Assembly: GCF_020271745.1 (NCBI RefSeq)
Contig: NZ_CP084296.1
Location: 4,092,001-4,156,000, forward strand
DNA: 64,000 nt
Source of the DNA: Providencia alcalifaciens
GTDB lineage: Bacteria > Pseudomonadota > Gammaproteobacteria > Enterobacterales > Enterobacteriaceae
Direction: 5' to 3'
The position numbers were made by a program, and so were the translations under genes. Under the pieces are notes generated by a model. It made no database searches and was not told the DNA's origin. It was given only the letters and a program-made list of their open reading frames with translations. Positions 30,745-40,987 of this stretch are shown here, piece after piece; the first letter of the stretch is position 1, and the number at the start of each line of letters is the position of its first letter.

Positions 30745-30802
30745 ATTGTGACATACCTGAGTAATTTGGTCAACTATTTACCTGACTAATTTACTCAAGT
30801 AT
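30745..30802 (-). promoter_or_regulatory. isc promoter with two adjoining type-1 IscR sites
   Basis: On the minus strand, ATAGTTGACCAAATTACTCAGGTAT-like sequence at 30753-30777 and a second site at 30778-30802 both fit the type-1 IscR motif (ATAssTTGACTAAwwwAGTC type). They abut with no spacer. TTGACC (30768-30773) and CACAAT (30745-30750) are 17 bases apart and read as -35 and -10, so a bound repressor would cover the promoter. Confidence 0.85.
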
Positions 30803-30829
30803 TATGCTCACTTTACCACGGCATTAACC

Positions 30830-31561
30830 TCATTTTTTCGCCCATTTTTCCATTGATGTCAAAATGCCACGAAGAATGTGCAACTCTTGGGTTTCAACAT
30901 GAGCGCGGGTAAATAAACGTCGCAGTTTATTCATAATTAACCCCGGGTGCGCCTTGCGAATAAAGCCCGATTCATTCAATACGCTTTCAAGATGAACATA
31001 GAAACGCTCTAGATCTTCAGCCGGTGGGTATTCTACCTCATCATCGGTCGATGTTTGCGTATTTTTTTCTTCCATTGCCAAATACGCCATGCGGATCTCG
31101 TAGCTAACTAATTGAACCGCCATTGCTAAATTCAGCGAACCATATTCTGGGTTGGTAGGAATATACAAATGATAGTTACATTTTTGCAATTCTTCGTTGG
31201 TTAAACCAACACGCTCACGACCAAAAACAATCGCTACTGGTGACTCTTTTGACTGTTCAACAGATTTCACACCACATTCACGAGGCTCGACCATTGGCCA
31301 AGAAAGTGTACGAGAACGCGCACTGGTACCAATGACTAATTTGCACCCTTCTAATGCTTCATCGAGAGATTTTACGATTTTTGCATTGCCAATAACATCG
31401 CTTGCTCCCGCAGATAACGCGATAGCATGAGAATCAGGTTCAACCAGTGGATTAACTAAATAGAGATTTGAAAGCCCCATGGTTTTCATTGCGCGAGCCG
31501 TTGAGCCCATATTGCCAGTGTGTGAGGTTTCAACAAGAACGATACGAATATTTTCTAGCAT
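30830..31561 (-). CDS. trmJ: tRNA (Cm32/Um32) 2'-O-methyltransferase TrmJ
   Basis: The protein has 243 residues, a SpoU/TrmH-family SPOUT enzyme with [17 protein letters not shown] near the start, [13 protein letters not shown] and [14 protein letters not shown] making the trefoil-knot SAM site. It methylates the ribose at position 32 of tRNAs. It lies between iscR and the divergent suhB, as in E. coli. Confidence 0.96.
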   Translation of the reverse strand: MLENIRIVLVETSHTGNMGSTARAMKTMGLSNLYLVNPLVEPDSHAIALSAGASDVIGNAKIVKSLDEALEGCKLVIGTSARSRTLSWPMVEPRECGVKSVEQSKESPVAIVFGRERVGLTNEELQKCNYHLYIPTNPEYGSLNLAMAVQLVSYEIRMAYLAMEEKNTQTSTDDEVEYPPAEDLERFYVHLESVLNESGFIRKAHPGLIMNKLRRLFTRAHVETQELHILRGILTSMEKWAKK

Positions 31562-31685
31562 GGTTTATACGTTGTCATGAAAAATTAATCGCAAGAGTCT
31601 AACACAAAATTGCTTATTGTGACGAACATCTATATACTTTGCGTCTCTTGATTTTCGTTCTTTAACATCCCAGTGGAAAATACCC

Positions 31686-32489
31686 ATGCATCCGATGCTT
31701 AACATCGCCATACGTGCTGCACGTAAGGCTGGTAATTACATAGCTAAAAACTATGAAGATCCTCAGAACGTAACAGTAACCCAAAAGGGTGCTAACGATT
31801 TCGTCACTAACGTTGACCGTGACGCTGAACAAATCATCGTTGATATTATTCGTAAATCTTACCCAGACCACACTATCATCACTGAAGAAAGTGGTGAATT
31901 ATTAGGTAAAGATGATGATATTCAATGGGTAATTGATCCACTGGATGGCACCACCAACTTCACAAAACGTTTTCCTCACTTCTCAGTTTCTATCGCTGTA
32001 CGCGTAAAAGGCCGTACAGAGGTTGCTGCTGTCTATGACCCAATGCGTAACGAATTATTTACTGCGGTACGTGGTCAAGGCGCTCAAATGAACGGTTACC
32101 GTTTACGTATGGCTGAGAAGCGCGACCTTGAAGGCGCAGTTGTCGCAACTGGCTTCCCATTCAAACACAAACAACACGCGTCTATCTACATGAATATCAT
32201 GGGTAAAATGTTTGATCAATGTGCAGATTTCCGTCGCACAGGTTCAGCGGCTCTGGATTTATGTTACGTGGCGGCAGGCCGTGTGGATGCATACTTCGAA
32301 ATCGGTTTAAAACCATGGGATTTCTTAGGCGGTGAACTGATCATGCGTGAAGCTGGCGGGATCATGACTGACTTCGTAGGCGGTCACAACTATTTAGCAT
32401 CAGGTAACTTAGTCGCAGGTAGCCCACGCGTTGTTCGTGACATTCTGGCTGCAATGAAAGATGAATTATCTGAAGCATTAAAACGTTAA
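31686..32489 (+). CDS. suhB: Inositol-1-monophosphatase family protein SuhB (NusB/antitermination partner)
   Basis: The protein has 267 residues with the IMPase metal motifs EESGE, DPLDGTTNF and WDFLGGELIMREAGG. SuhB dephosphorylates inositol monophosphate and, in E. coli, joins the rRNA antitermination complex. The gene is divergent from trmJ and has its own terminator. Confidence 0.96.
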   Translation: MHPMLNIAIRAARKAGNYIAKNYEDPQNVTVTQKGANDFVTNVDRDAEQIIVDIIRKSYPDHTIITEESGELLGKDDDIQWVIDPLDGTTNFTKRFPHFSVSIAVRVKGRTEVAAVYDPMRNELFTAVRGQGAQMNGYRLRMAEKRDLEGAVVATGFPFKHKQHASIYMNIMGKMFDQCADFRRTGSAALDLCYVAAGRVDAYFEIGLKPWDFLGGELIMREAGGIMTDFVGGHNYLASGNLVAGSPRVVRDILAAMKDELSEALKR

Positions 32490-32511
32490 TTTAACCCTCG
32501 TTAAATTTGCT

Positions 32512-32546
32512 AAAAAGGGCGCTAGTGAAAACTAAGCGCCCTTTTT
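32512..32546 (+). terminator. Bidirectional terminator between suhB and hcaT
   Basis: A 16-bp perfect stem (arms about 32512-32526 and 32531-32546) closes on a GAAA loop, with A-run before and T-run after, so it can stop transcription from both convergent genes. Confidence 0.93.
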
Positions 32547-32571
32547 ATTATTGGGTTACGGTAACTTCAGA

Positions 32572-33723
32572 CTAAGACTGAGCCATCACTTTTGGTCGAA
32601 TAAATAGCGCAGGCACCGCTAAAAGCGCCATTAAATAAAACACGACGCCATGTTGGTCAGGCATACGTTCATAAATATAACCGACCATAATGGTGATCAC
32701 CGCAAGCCCTCCCCCAGTCGCTAATGCAGAATAAGCACCTTGCAACGGTATAATTTCATTTTCTTTACGCGCACTAATAAAACGCATTGCCGCTAAGTGG
32801 CAAACGGTAAAGGTGCCGCTATGCAAGATTTGAACAATAATTAAGACCGGTAATGCAGTAAATGCCCCCATCATTCCCCAGCGGACAATTCCACAAACTG
32901 CAGATAATAAGAGTAAATTACGTGCGCTCCAACGCCGGAATAATCGATGGCTCAGCATAAATACAATCACTTCTGCCACCACACCCAGCGACCATAAATT
33001 ACCAATCACTAAATCGGAATAACCCGCTTCTTTCCAGAACAGCGAAGCAAAACCGTAATACGCAGCATGGGCACCTTGCAACAACGTGACACAGATTAAA
33101 AACAACAACACGTTTTTATCTGCAATCAGCTGTTTGAATGAGACCTTATTGGCGCCATTCACTTTCGCCACACCTGCGGGCATAATCGCCGGTTTTAACA
33201 TCGCTCCCAATAATAGGGCAGCGCAGCTTACCACCAGCGCCACCATGATAGAAGTATGTCCCCACACACCAGCGAAATAGCCCATCGACGATGAGCCAAT
33301 AATAAAGGCGATAGAGCCCCAAACACGGATTTTACCATAATCAAAAGTAAACTGTTTTTGCCATGTTCCCGCCAATGAATCGCCAAGTGGCACCATAGGG
33401 GCAAAAAATAGGTTAAACCCTATCATGACAAACATTAGCCAAGCCCAATGGGACCCAAATGAAAACCCAATGGAGAAAATAAGGGAAAGCGCCGCCAGTA
33501 ATCGCAATGCATTGATAAGCTTAGAAGGCTCTTTAACTTGGGGGGTGATAAACATTGCGCCGAGAAAACGTGCCGCAAGCCCGATACCTAACAAAAGCCC
33601 TATCATTTCTGCATCAATTCCCTCACCTTGTAGCCATACTGACCAAAATGGTAAGAAAATGCTGTAAGCAAAAAAGTAGGTAAAATAATCAATCGCTAGC
33701 CAACGCGTTGATGGAATAACCAT
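32572..33723 (-). CDS. hcaT: MFS transporter HcaT (3-phenylpropionate permease family)
   Basis: The protein has 383 residues and resembles E. coli HcaT along its length (STRWLAIDYFTYFFAYSIFL, GFNLFFAPMVPLGDS, LLQGAHAAYYGF, ILHSGTFTVCHLAAMR). Twelve membrane segments are expected. The start at 33723 follows AGGAG closely; one extra GTG codon upstream is possible. No hca catabolic genes are in the window, so its real substrate is open. It is convergent with suhB. Confidence 0.87.
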   Translation of the reverse strand: MVIPSTRWLAIDYFTYFFAYSIFLPFWSVWLQGEGIDAEMIGLLLGIGLAARFLGAMFITPQVKEPSKLINALRLLAALSLIFSIGFSFGSHWAWLMFVMIGFNLFFAPMVPLGDSLAGTWQKQFTFDYGKIRVWGSIAFIIGSSSMGYFAGVWGHTSIMVALVVSCAALLLGAMLKPAIMPAGVAKVNGANKVSFKQLIADKNVLLFLICVTLLQGAHAAYYGFASLFWKEAGYSDLVIGNLWSLGVVAEVIVFMLSHRLFRRWSARNLLLLSAVCGIVRWGMMGAFTALPVLIIVQILHSGTFTVCHLAAMRFISARKENEIIPLQGAYSALATGGGLAVITIMVGYIYERMPDQHGVVFYLMALLAVPALFIRPKVMAQS

Positions 33724-33779
33724 CACTCCTCCCTTATTTTCATATCCCCCTCCCTATGAAGGGGTTTACAACCGACAAC

Positions 33780-33815
33780 AAAAAACCCGCTTTTACAAAG
33801 TGTAGAAGCGGGTTT
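33780..33815 (-). terminator. Terminator of glyA
   Basis: A 10-bp stem (33806-33815 with 33783-33792) is followed by a six-base T-run on the minus strand. Confidence 0.9.
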
Positions 33816-33853
33816 ATCATGCTAATTCAGCTTACTTTATGGGCATATCGCCA

Positions 33854-35107
33854 TTATGCATAAACTGGGTATTTTTTGCAGATAGCTAATACTTTCTGTT
33901 TAACAGCTTCAATGGTCGCTTCGTCATTGAGGTTATCCAGAATATCACACATCCAGCCAGCTAGCTCGCGTGCATCTGCTTCATTGAAGCCACGACGTGT
34001 AATTGCAGGAGAACCGATACGCACACCAGAAGTCACAAACGGACTCTTCGGATCGTTAGGTACGCTATTTTTGTTTACAGTAATGTTTGCGCGACCCAGT
34101 GCAGCGTCAGCGTCTTTACCTGTGATGTCTTTGTCAACTAAGTCAACTAAGAACAGGTGGTTTTCAGTACCGCCAGACACCACTTTAAAGCCACGTTTTT
34201 GGAAAACTTCAACCATCGCTTTCGCATTTTTAGCGACTTGCTGTTGGTAAGTTTTGAACGCAGGCTCCATCGCTTCTTTCAGTGCTACCGCTTTACCTGC
34301 GATAACGTGCATCAGAGGACCGCCTTGTGAACCTGGGAATACCGCAGAGTTCAGACGCTTGTACAGATCTTCATCGCCGCCTTTAGCTAAAATCAGACCA
34401 CCGCGTGGGCCCGCTAATGTTTTATGCGTTGTTGTAGTAACGACGTGTGCATGTGGAACTGGGTTAGGATAAACACCCGCCGCCACCAGACCCGCAACGT
34501 GAGCCATATCAACGAACAGATAAGCACCGATGCTGTCAGCGATTTCACGCATCTTAGCCCAATCAACTACACCAGAATACGCAGAGAAGCCACCGATGAT
34601 CATTTTTGGTTGATGTTTTTTCGCTTGAGCCGCGATATCGTCGTAATCGATTTTACCGCTTTCATCGATACCGTAAGGAACAATGTTATACAGTTTACCG
34701 GAGAAGTTTACTGGAGAACCGTGAGTTAAGTGACCGCCGTGCGCAAGGTTCATACCTAATACAGTGTCACCTGGTTGCAGTAACGCCATATAGACGGCAG
34801 CATTAGCTTGTGAACCTGAGTGTGGCTGTACGTTTGCGTAGTCAGCACCAAATAACTCTTTTGCACGGTCGATAGCTAATTGCTCAACCACATCAACGAA
34901 TTCACAACCACCATAATAACGTTTAGTTGGATAACCTTCCGCATACTTATTGGTCAGCTGAGAGCCTTGAGCTTGCATAACTCGTGGGCTGGTATAGTTT
35001 TCAGAAGCAATTAATTCAATGTGTTCTTCTTGACGTTGTACTTCTTTTTCCATTGCTTCCCACAGTTGTGGGTCGTAATCTGCAATATTCATTTCACGCT
35101 TTAACAT
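33854..35107 (-). CDS. glyA: Serine hydroxymethyltransferase
   Basis: The protein has 417 residues from [12 protein letters not shown], the E. coli length and start; AGGAG sits 7 bases upstream. An extended frame to 35128 is rejected. The PLP site [14 protein letters not shown] and the conserved ASENYTSP are present. It converts serine and tetrahydrofolate to glycine and methylene-THF. One oddity: position 61, Gly in the usual YPGKRYYGG, is Thr here. A PurR box lies upstream. Confidence 0.96.
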   Translation of the reverse strand: MLKREMNIADYDPQLWEAMEKEVQRQEEHIELIASENYTSPRVMQAQGSQLTNKYAEGYPTKRYYGGCEFVDVVEQLAIDRAKELFGADYANVQPHSGSQANAAVYMALLQPGDTVLGMNLAHGGHLTHGSPVNFSGKLYNIVPYGIDESGKIDYDDIAAQAKKHQPKMIIGGFSAYSGVVDWAKMREIADSIGAYLFVDMAHVAGLVAAGVYPNPVPHAHVVTTTTHKTLAGPRGGLILAKGGDEDLYKRLNSAVFPGSQGGPLMHVIAGKAVALKEAMEPAFKTYQQQVAKNAKAMVEVFQKRGFKVVSGGTENHLFLVDLVDKDITGKDADAALGRANITVNKNSVPNDPKSPFVTSGVRIGSPAITRRGFNEADARELAGWMCDILDNLNDEATIEAVKQKVLAICKKYPVYA

Positions 35108-35213
35108 TCGCTTCTCCTGCCTCAGCAATTCAATAAGGTAACAATCAATTCAACTTAATGACTGACAGTGTAAACTCTTTTTCGTCATTGAGATAGCCCC
35201 TAAGAAAAAATAT

Positions 35214-35229
35214 ACGCAAACGATTGCAT
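35214..35229. promoter_or_regulatory. PurR box upstream of glyA
   Basis: ACGCAAACGATTGCAT matches the PurR consensus ACGCAAACGTTTGCGT at most positions, including the central CAAACG half. PurR regulation of glyA is established in E. coli. Confidence 0.82.
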
Positions 35230-35392
35230 TAATTTTTTTGCTTTCAGATACCTTTAAACAACACAAAATATAATAGCGCACATTTCAATAATACCGAGAC
35301 GAATATCTAACTTTGCTAGCTACCTCTAATTTTGCGGTGAATTCCCCCACTTTTTAATGCGTTAATTATTTACATTTCTCGTTAAATATTAT

Positions 35393-35415
35393 AAGTTGCA
35401 TATAAAATACATGTT
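35393..35415. promoter_or_regulatory. Probable NsrR operator upstream of hmp
   Basis: A 23-bp imperfect palindrome (AAGTTGCAT, five bases, ATACATGTT) lies 42 bases before the hmp start. It fits the NsrR motif AAGATGCATTTnAAATGCATCTT with few differences. NsrR represses hmp and is relieved by nitric oxide. Confidence 0.7.
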
Positions 35416-35457
35416 TATAAATTCATAATATCATGAAAATAATTCAGGAGTACCTGT

Positions 35458-36657
35458 ATGCTTGACCAACAAACTATCGCCACAATTAAATCCACCATCC
35501 CTGCCATCGCAGCAACGGGTCCTAAATTGACGGCTCACTTTTATGACAGAATGTTTAGACAACATCCTGAGCTGAAAGACATTTTCAATATGAGAAATCA
35601 AACGAATGGCGATCAGCGTGAAGCTCTATTCAACGCCATTTGCGCTTATGCAGTCCATATTGAAACCCCTGAAGCGTTAATTGGTGCAGTGGAAAAAATT
35701 GCGCAAAAACACGCCAGCTTAAACATCAAACCAGAGCATTACCCGATTGTCGGGGAAAACCTGCTCGCTGCCATTGATGAGCTACTGAGCCCGGGTCAAG
35801 AAGTATTGGACGCATGGGGAAGAGCTTATGGCGTTCTGGCGGATATTTTTATTAACCGTGAAAGCGCAATTTACCGTGAAAACGCCGAAAAATCTGGCGG
35901 ATGGGAAGGCTTACGTGAATTTAAAGTCACTAAAAAACAACCTCAAAGTGCCGTTATCACGAGTTTTGAATTCACTCCCGTAGACGGCAAAGCAGTGGCA
36001 GATTATCAACCAGGGCAATATATTACTGTGTACCTGAATGAAAATAGTTTTGAAAATCAAGAAATTCGCCAGTATTCACTCACCACTGCGCCAAATGGAA
36101 AAAACTACCGCATTGCGGTGAAACGTGAAGAGCAAGGTACCGTTTCTGGCTTCTTACATCAAAATCTCAATGAAGGCGATATTGTTCGTTTAGCGCCACC
36201 ATGCGGTGATTTTTACCTTGATGTTGAACCGAAAACGCCAGTGACTTTAATTTCTGCTGGCGTCGGTCTAACGCCAATGCTCAGCATGCTTAACCACCTC
36301 ACCATGCACCAACATCAAGCACCTGTGAATTGGCTGCACGCCGCTGAAAATGGGGATGTACACGCTTTTAATCAAGAAGTTAGTCAATTGATGTCACAAC
36401 ATACTCAAGGTCATTCAGCAGTCTGGTTTAATCAGCCAGCCCCACAAGATAAACTGGGTGAAGATTACCAATACCGTGGATTACTGGATTTAACGCAAGT
36501 CAAAGAGAAAGTGCTTCAGCCAAATATGCAATTCTATTTCTGTGGGCCTGTTGGCTTTATGCAACATGTTGGAAAGCAGCTAATTGAAATGGGTGTTGCT
36601 ACCGATAATATTCATTATGAGTGTTTTGGTCCGCATAAAGTATTACCGTTAAATTAA
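35458..36657 (+). CDS. hmp: Flavohemoglobin, nitric oxide dioxygenase
   Basis: The protein has 399 residues: an N-terminal globin domain (to about residue 140; proximal His in the [20 protein letters not shown] helix), an FAD domain with [10 protein letters not shown] and a C-terminal NAD-binding domain with [11 protein letters not shown] and YFCGPVGFM. It oxidises NO to nitrate using O2 and NADH. AGGAG precedes the ATG. The gene is divergent from glyA with a probable NsrR site between. Confidence 0.97.
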   Translation: MLDQQTIATIKSTIPAIAATGPKLTAHFYDRMFRQHPELKDIFNMRNQTNGDQREALFNAICAYAVHIETPEALIGAVEKIAQKHASLNIKPEHYPIVGENLLAAIDELLSPGQEVLDAWGRAYGVLADIFINRESAIYRENAEKSGGWEGLREFKVTKKQPQSAVITSFEFTPVDGKAVADYQPGQYITVYLNENSFENQEIRQYSLTTAPNGKNYRIAVKREEQGTVSGFLHQNLNEGDIVRLAPPCGDFYLDVEPKTPVTLISAGVGLTPMLSMLNHLTMHQHQAPVNWLHAAENGDVHAFNQEVSQLMSQHTQGHSAVWFNQPAPQDKLGEDYQYRGLLDLTQVKEKVLQPNMQFYFCGPVGFMQHVGKQLIEMGVATDNIHYECFGPHKVLPLN

Positions 36658-36719
36658 TCGAACTTATTCATTATAGTAAGTTGTTTTTAAAGCTTTAGTT
36701 ATAAATCATTTTTAATTAT

Positions 36720-36791
36720 TGCGGTAACGGACTCGCATATAAATATATTGTCATCCCATATAAGATATATTTATCCCGTTACCGCATTTTT
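36720..36791 (+). terminator. Long hairpin terminator of hmp, facing glnB
   Basis: An 11-bp perfect stem (36720-36730 with 36776-36786) encloses a second AT-only stem and is followed by TTTTT on the plus strand. It sits between convergent hmp and glnB. Confidence 0.8.
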
Positions 36792-36799
36792 CATTCTAG

Positions 36800-37150
<351 letters not shown>

Positions 37151-38773
37151 TTATGACCAGTTTTTGCGGCCAAAACCTGAGGTAATCGGATAACGACGAT
37201 CTTTACCGAAATTACGCATTGTGATCCGCGGTCCAACAGGAGCCTGACGGCGCTTATATTCGTTAATATCGACAAGACGCACAACTTTGCGAACAATTTC
37301 TCTATCAAATCCGAGCTTGATAAGGTCAGCTACAGATAAATCTTTTTCTACATAACCGTCTAAGATGGCATCTAACACATCGTAAGGCGGTAAACTATCT
37401 TGGTCTAATTGGCCTGGAGCCAGTTCCGCTGAAGGTGGTCTATCAATCACGCGCTGCGGAATTGCCGGCGATATTGTATTACGATATTTAGCCAGTTCAA
37501 AGACCAGCGTTTTTGGCACATCTTTAAGGACATCAAAGCCCCCTGCCATATCCCCATACAACGTTGAATACCCAACTGCGGATTCACTTTTATTGCTGGT
37601 AGTCAGCACTAAACGACGGCGCTTATTGGACATCGCCATTAAGATCACAGCGCGGCAACGAGCTTGTAAATTCTCTTCGGTGGTATCCGGTTGAGTGCCT
37701 TCAAACATCGGCTGCAATTGCGCCATAAAGGCATCAAACATCGGTTCGATGGAAACGATATCAAATTCAACACCCAGTAATTCTGCCTGCTCTTTAGCAT
37801 CATGAATGCTCATTTCAGAAGTGTAACGGAACGGCATCATAACGGCTTGTACGCGATCTTTACCAATAGCATCCGCCGCGATCGCCACGGTTAATCCTGA
37901 ATCAATCCCGCCGGATAGCCCTAAAATCGCCCCATTAAAACCATTTTTGTTGATGTAATCACGGGTGGCTAAGACTAATGCTTGGTACACCTGCGCAATT
38001 TGAGACGCTTCAGGTTGCTTCCGCTGCTCAGTCACTAATTTCACATCTTCAAAGGTGACTGTCGCCACTTGCTCTGCAAACTCATCCAGTTGGTAGACTT
38101 GCTTGCCTTTGTTTGCCAACACTTTCGAGCCGCCATCAAACACGAGTTCATCCTGTCCACCCACTTGGTTAAGATAGACAATCGGCAAACCAGTACGCTG
38201 AGCATGTTCCACCAGCAGGTCACTGCGAATATGCTCTTTGTTTAAATCATACGGTGAGGCATTGATAGTGAGAACTAACTCAGCACCCGCCCCTTTCACT
38301 GCATCAATCGGCTCGTCATACCAAATATCTTCGCAAATCAATAAACCGAGCTGATAGCCTTTGAATTCCACCACGCACGTTTTTTCCGCCGCAGTGAAAT
38401 AACGAGGCTCATCAAAAACACCATAATTAGGCAGTTCTTGCTTAAAGTAACGGGCTAATAGCTTTCCTTGGTGGAAAAATGATAATGCATTATAAATTTC
38501 ATTATCTTCATACCACGGATGACCCACGATAATTCCGCATTGACCGCTAGCTTGTTGTAAACGTTTTAATTGCGCGGTGCATCGCTCTTCAAAATCGTGG
38601 CGGAAGAGTAAATCTTCAGGGGAGTACCCTGTTAGAGCCAACTCAGAAAACATGACGATATCAGTATTTTCGGCATGCTCTTCAACAGTTTGCAACATAC
38701 GCTCGCAGTTGCCTTCGATGTCGCCAACCAACCAGTTAAGTTGTGCCAGAGTGATATTAAGCTTACGGCCCAT
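37151..38773 (-). CDS. nadE: Glutamine-dependent NAD+ synthetase (two-domain type)
   Basis: The protein has 540 residues: an N-terminal nitrilase-type glutaminase (Glu in FSELALTGY, catalytic Cys in LLICEDIWYDEP) fused to a C-terminal ATP-PPase synthase (LGLSGGIDSGLTVAIAADA). It amidates deamido-NAD+. E. coli has a shorter, ammonia-dependent NadE elsewhere; the long type beside the nitrogen sensor glnB fits its use of glutamine. It follows glrR by 41 bases. Confidence 0.95.
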   Translation of the reverse strand: MGRKLNITLAQLNWLVGDIEGNCERMLQTVEEHAENTDIVMFSELALTGYSPEDLLFRHDFEERCTAQLKRLQQASGQCGIIVGHPWYEDNEIYNALSFFHQGKLLARYFKQELPNYGVFDEPRYFTAAEKTCVVEFKGYQLGLLICEDIWYDEPIDAVKGAGAELVLTINASPYDLNKEHIRSDLLVEHAQRTGLPIVYLNQVGGQDELVFDGGSKVLANKGKQVYQLDEFAEQVATVTFEDVKLVTEQRKQPEASQIAQVYQALVLATRDYINKNGFNGAILGLSGGIDSGLTVAIAADAIGKDRVQAVMMPFRYTSEMSIHDAKEQAELLGVEFDIVSIEPMFDAFMAQLQPMFEGTQPDTTEENLQARCRAVILMAMSNKRRRLVLTTSNKSESAVGYSTLYGDMAGGFDVLKDVPKTLVFELAKYRNTISPAIPQRVIDRPPSAELAPGQLDQDSLPPYDVLDAILDGYVEKDLSVADLIKLGFDREIVRKVVRLVDINEYKRRQAPVGPRITMRNFGKDRRYPITSGFGRKNWS

Positions 38774-38814
38774 AACGTGTTTGTTCTCCCTTAATCCTTT
38801 AGGCTATAAAGGTT

Positions 38815-40155
38815 TTATTCTTTAAAATCATTCGCTTCTAAATCGTGACGCCCAAGTAATTTATAAAACTCGGTGCGGTTGCGCCCCGCCATGCGTGCAG
38901 CTTGGGTCACGTTCCCTTTGGTCATCTGCAATAATTTACGCAGATAATTTAATTCGAATTGATTACGTGCTTCAACAAAGGTCGGTAGCGCCGTATTTTC
39001 TCCTTCCAGAGCTTGGCTAACGAGGGCTTCGCTGATAACTGGAGATGTCGTCAATGCGACACACTGCTCAATCACGTTCACTAACTGGCGCACGTTTCCG
39101 GGCCAGCTTGCTGTCATCAAGCACTTCATCGCATCACTCGAAAAACTACGAACAAAGGGTTTATGGCGGTTCGCAGCTTCACGTAATAAATGATTAGCTA
39201 ATAACGGAATATCTTCCGCACGTTCATTCAATGCAGGGATCCGCAAGTTCACCACATTCAAGCGATAATAGAGATCTTCACGGAACTCATTTTTTTCCAT
39301 CGCTTTCGGTAAGTTACGGTGAGTCGCAGAAATAATGCGTACATCGATATCTAAATCGCGGTTACTTCCTAGTGGGCGAACCTTACGTTCTTGCAGAACA
39401 CGCAGCAATTTGACTTGCAACGGCATCGGCATATCACCAATTTCGTCTAAAAAGAGCGTTCCACCGCTGGCTGCAAAAAATAGTCCTTCACGGCTACTGA
39501 CTGCACCTGTAAACGCGCCTTTAGCATGACCAAACAGTTCAGATTCAAGCAATTGCTCAGGTAATGCGCCACAGTTAATTGCGATAAACGGTTTATGAGC
39601 ACGCGGACTAACTTTATGAATCGCTTGCGCTAATACTTCTTTACCCGTACCACTTTGCCCATTAATCAGCACACTCACATCCGATTGCGCCACCATATGT
39701 GCCTGTTCAAGTAAACGGATCATCAGCGGGCTACGTGTGACAATGCCAGCGCTCCACTCTTCATCACTAATCGGAGTGGAAGATAATGCTAACGCTTCAT
39801 CAATGGCTTTATAGAGCGCATCTTTATCAACGGGTTTGGTTAAGAAACTAAACACCCCGCGCTGCGTTGCCGCAACCGCATCAGGAATCGAACCATGAGC
39901 CGTTAGAATAATCACCGGAAGATTAGGATGGGCTTTTTGCACTTCATCAAACAGTGCCATACCGTCCATTTCATCCATTCGTAAATCACTAATAACGAGG
40001 TCAATTTTTTCTTTTTGGAGTAATTTTAGTGCTTCAGGTCCACTTTCCGCTGTTGAGACTTTAAAACCTTCACTACTCAAACGCATACCAAGCAGTTTTA
40101 GCAGGCTAGGATCATCATCCACCAAAAGTAAGTTAGCTGACTTACGGCCGGTCAT
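38815..40155 (-). CDS. glrR: Sigma-54-dependent response regulator GlrR
   Basis: The protein has 446 residues: a receiver domain with the phospho-acceptor Asp in ISDLRMDEMDG, a sigma-54 AAA+ domain with GQSGTGKE (Walker A) and GAFTGA (sigma-54 contact), and a Fis-type helix-turn-helix at the end (NVTQAARMAGRNRTEFYKLL). It activates glmY from TGTC-N10-GACA boxes, three of which lie upstream of the glmY locus here. It overlaps the end of glrQ by 4 bases. Confidence 0.96.
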   Translation of the reverse strand: MTGRKSANLLLVDDDPSLLKLLGMRLSSEGFKVSTAESGPEALKLLQKEKIDLVISDLRMDEMDGMALFDEVQKAHPNLPVIILTAHGSIPDAVAATQRGVFSFLTKPVDKDALYKAIDEALALSSTPISDEEWSAGIVTRSPLMIRLLEQAHMVAQSDVSVLINGQSGTGKEVLAQAIHKVSPRAHKPFIAINCGALPEQLLESELFGHAKGAFTGAVSSREGLFFAASGGTLFLDEIGDMPMPLQVKLLRVLQERKVRPLGSNRDLDIDVRIISATHRNLPKAMEKNEFREDLYYRLNVVNLRIPALNERAEDIPLLANHLLREAANRHKPFVRSFSSDAMKCLMTASWPGNVRQLVNVIEQCVALTTSPVISEALVSQALEGENTALPTFVEARNQFELNYLRKLLQMTKGNVTQAARMAGRNRTEFYKLLGRHDLEANDFKE

Positions 40156-40874
40156 TGTGCTTTATTCTCCGAGGAATTCTGTTCGGCTGAGGCTGGCTTC
40201 GTTTCTGATGGCGCAGCAACAGCGGCTTCATCTTCTTTTTCAACTTCATTCGCATTTTTCTTGCGAGAAGAGAGCTGGCGTTCAATATCCGTTAAGTTTT
40301 CTAACTTGCGGGAAGTACTATCCAGCTCAAAACGCAGCTTGGCATTATCTTCTTTTAGACGGTCAAGCTTTGCATCCATCTCTTGCTGCATACGCTTATA
40401 ACGTGCATTCGCATCGGCAAGATTAATCACTTGAACCTGCTGCTCGCGCCACAATTGCAATAATGGGCGAATTGGTGTTGGGAAGTTCAAACTATAGGTG
40501 TTGATGCTATCGAGCATTTGGCGACGTTCAGCGATTGTCGGCTCCGCTGAACCTAATAGAATATTTTTAGTAAATGAAGTAGCCCAATCATTCACGTCAA
40601 TCTTTTTCGCTTCGGCGCGTGCTTTATCAGCATCCATTCTGTCCACACAGCCCATCATACGTAACCAATAGAGGGCATTTTCCTGTGAGACTGGCTCTTG
40701 ATTTTCCCAAATTGATTCGCAAGAAGCATAACGGTAATCCGTAGTTTTCACTTCAGGGATCACGACTTTAGCTAGGGTTTCTAATGGAGATTGGCCATTC
40801 TTCGCGACACACCCGGTTAAAATAAGCGAGAATAAAATCATTCCCAAAGGGGTACTGACGTGGGAAGGCTTCAC
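40152..40874 (-). CDS. glrQ: Outer-membrane lipoprotein GlrQ (QseG)
   Basis: The protein continues the conserved YfhG/QseG sequence (NALYWLRMMGCVDRMDADKARAEA, SRKLENLTDIERQLSSRK) with a coiled-coil and a C-terminal Glu/Ala-rich tail. The lipobox is LILTGC. The GTG start at 40874 gives a normal signal peptide with the lipid Cys at residue 22. An ATG at 40985 would add 37 residues crossing a hairpin and a 21-base repeat, which the family lacks. QseG controls the sensor GlrK. The start is uncertain. Confidence 0.85.
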   Translation of the reverse strand: MKPSHVSTPLGMILFSLILTGCVAKNGQSPLETLAKVVIPEVKTTDYRYASCESIWENQEPVSQENALYWLRMMGCVDRMDADKARAEAKKIDVNDWATSFTKNILLGSAEPTIAERRQMLDSINTYSLNFPTPIRPLLQLWREQQVQVINLADANARYKRMQQEMDAKLDRLKEDNAKLRFELDSTSRKLENLTDIERQLSSRKKNANEVEKEDEAAVAAPSETKPASAEQNSSENKAQ

Positions 40875-40893
40875 ACTTGTCCCGCGGCGAATT

Positions 40894-40941
40894 GAGATTG
40901 TTTTTGTCTTTAACAATCTCGTTTTTGTCTTCGACAATACT
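40894..40941 (-). other. Hairpin plus 21-bp direct repeat between glrK and glrQ
   Basis: A perfect 9-bp inverted repeat (40894-40902 with 40912-40920) overlaps a direct repeat with a 21-bp period (40900-40920 and 40921-40941). It is probably untranslated if glrQ starts at 40874. Confidence 0.6.
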
Positions 40942-40987
40942 GCGTTACACAATACCGCCAAAAAATCTGTAGACCTGTTTTGCATTA

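Noticed and set aside
30713-30754. Longer IscR start
   Set aside because: The extra codons run toward the promoter, the family starts at [11 protein letters not shown], and a ribosome site fits the shorter start.
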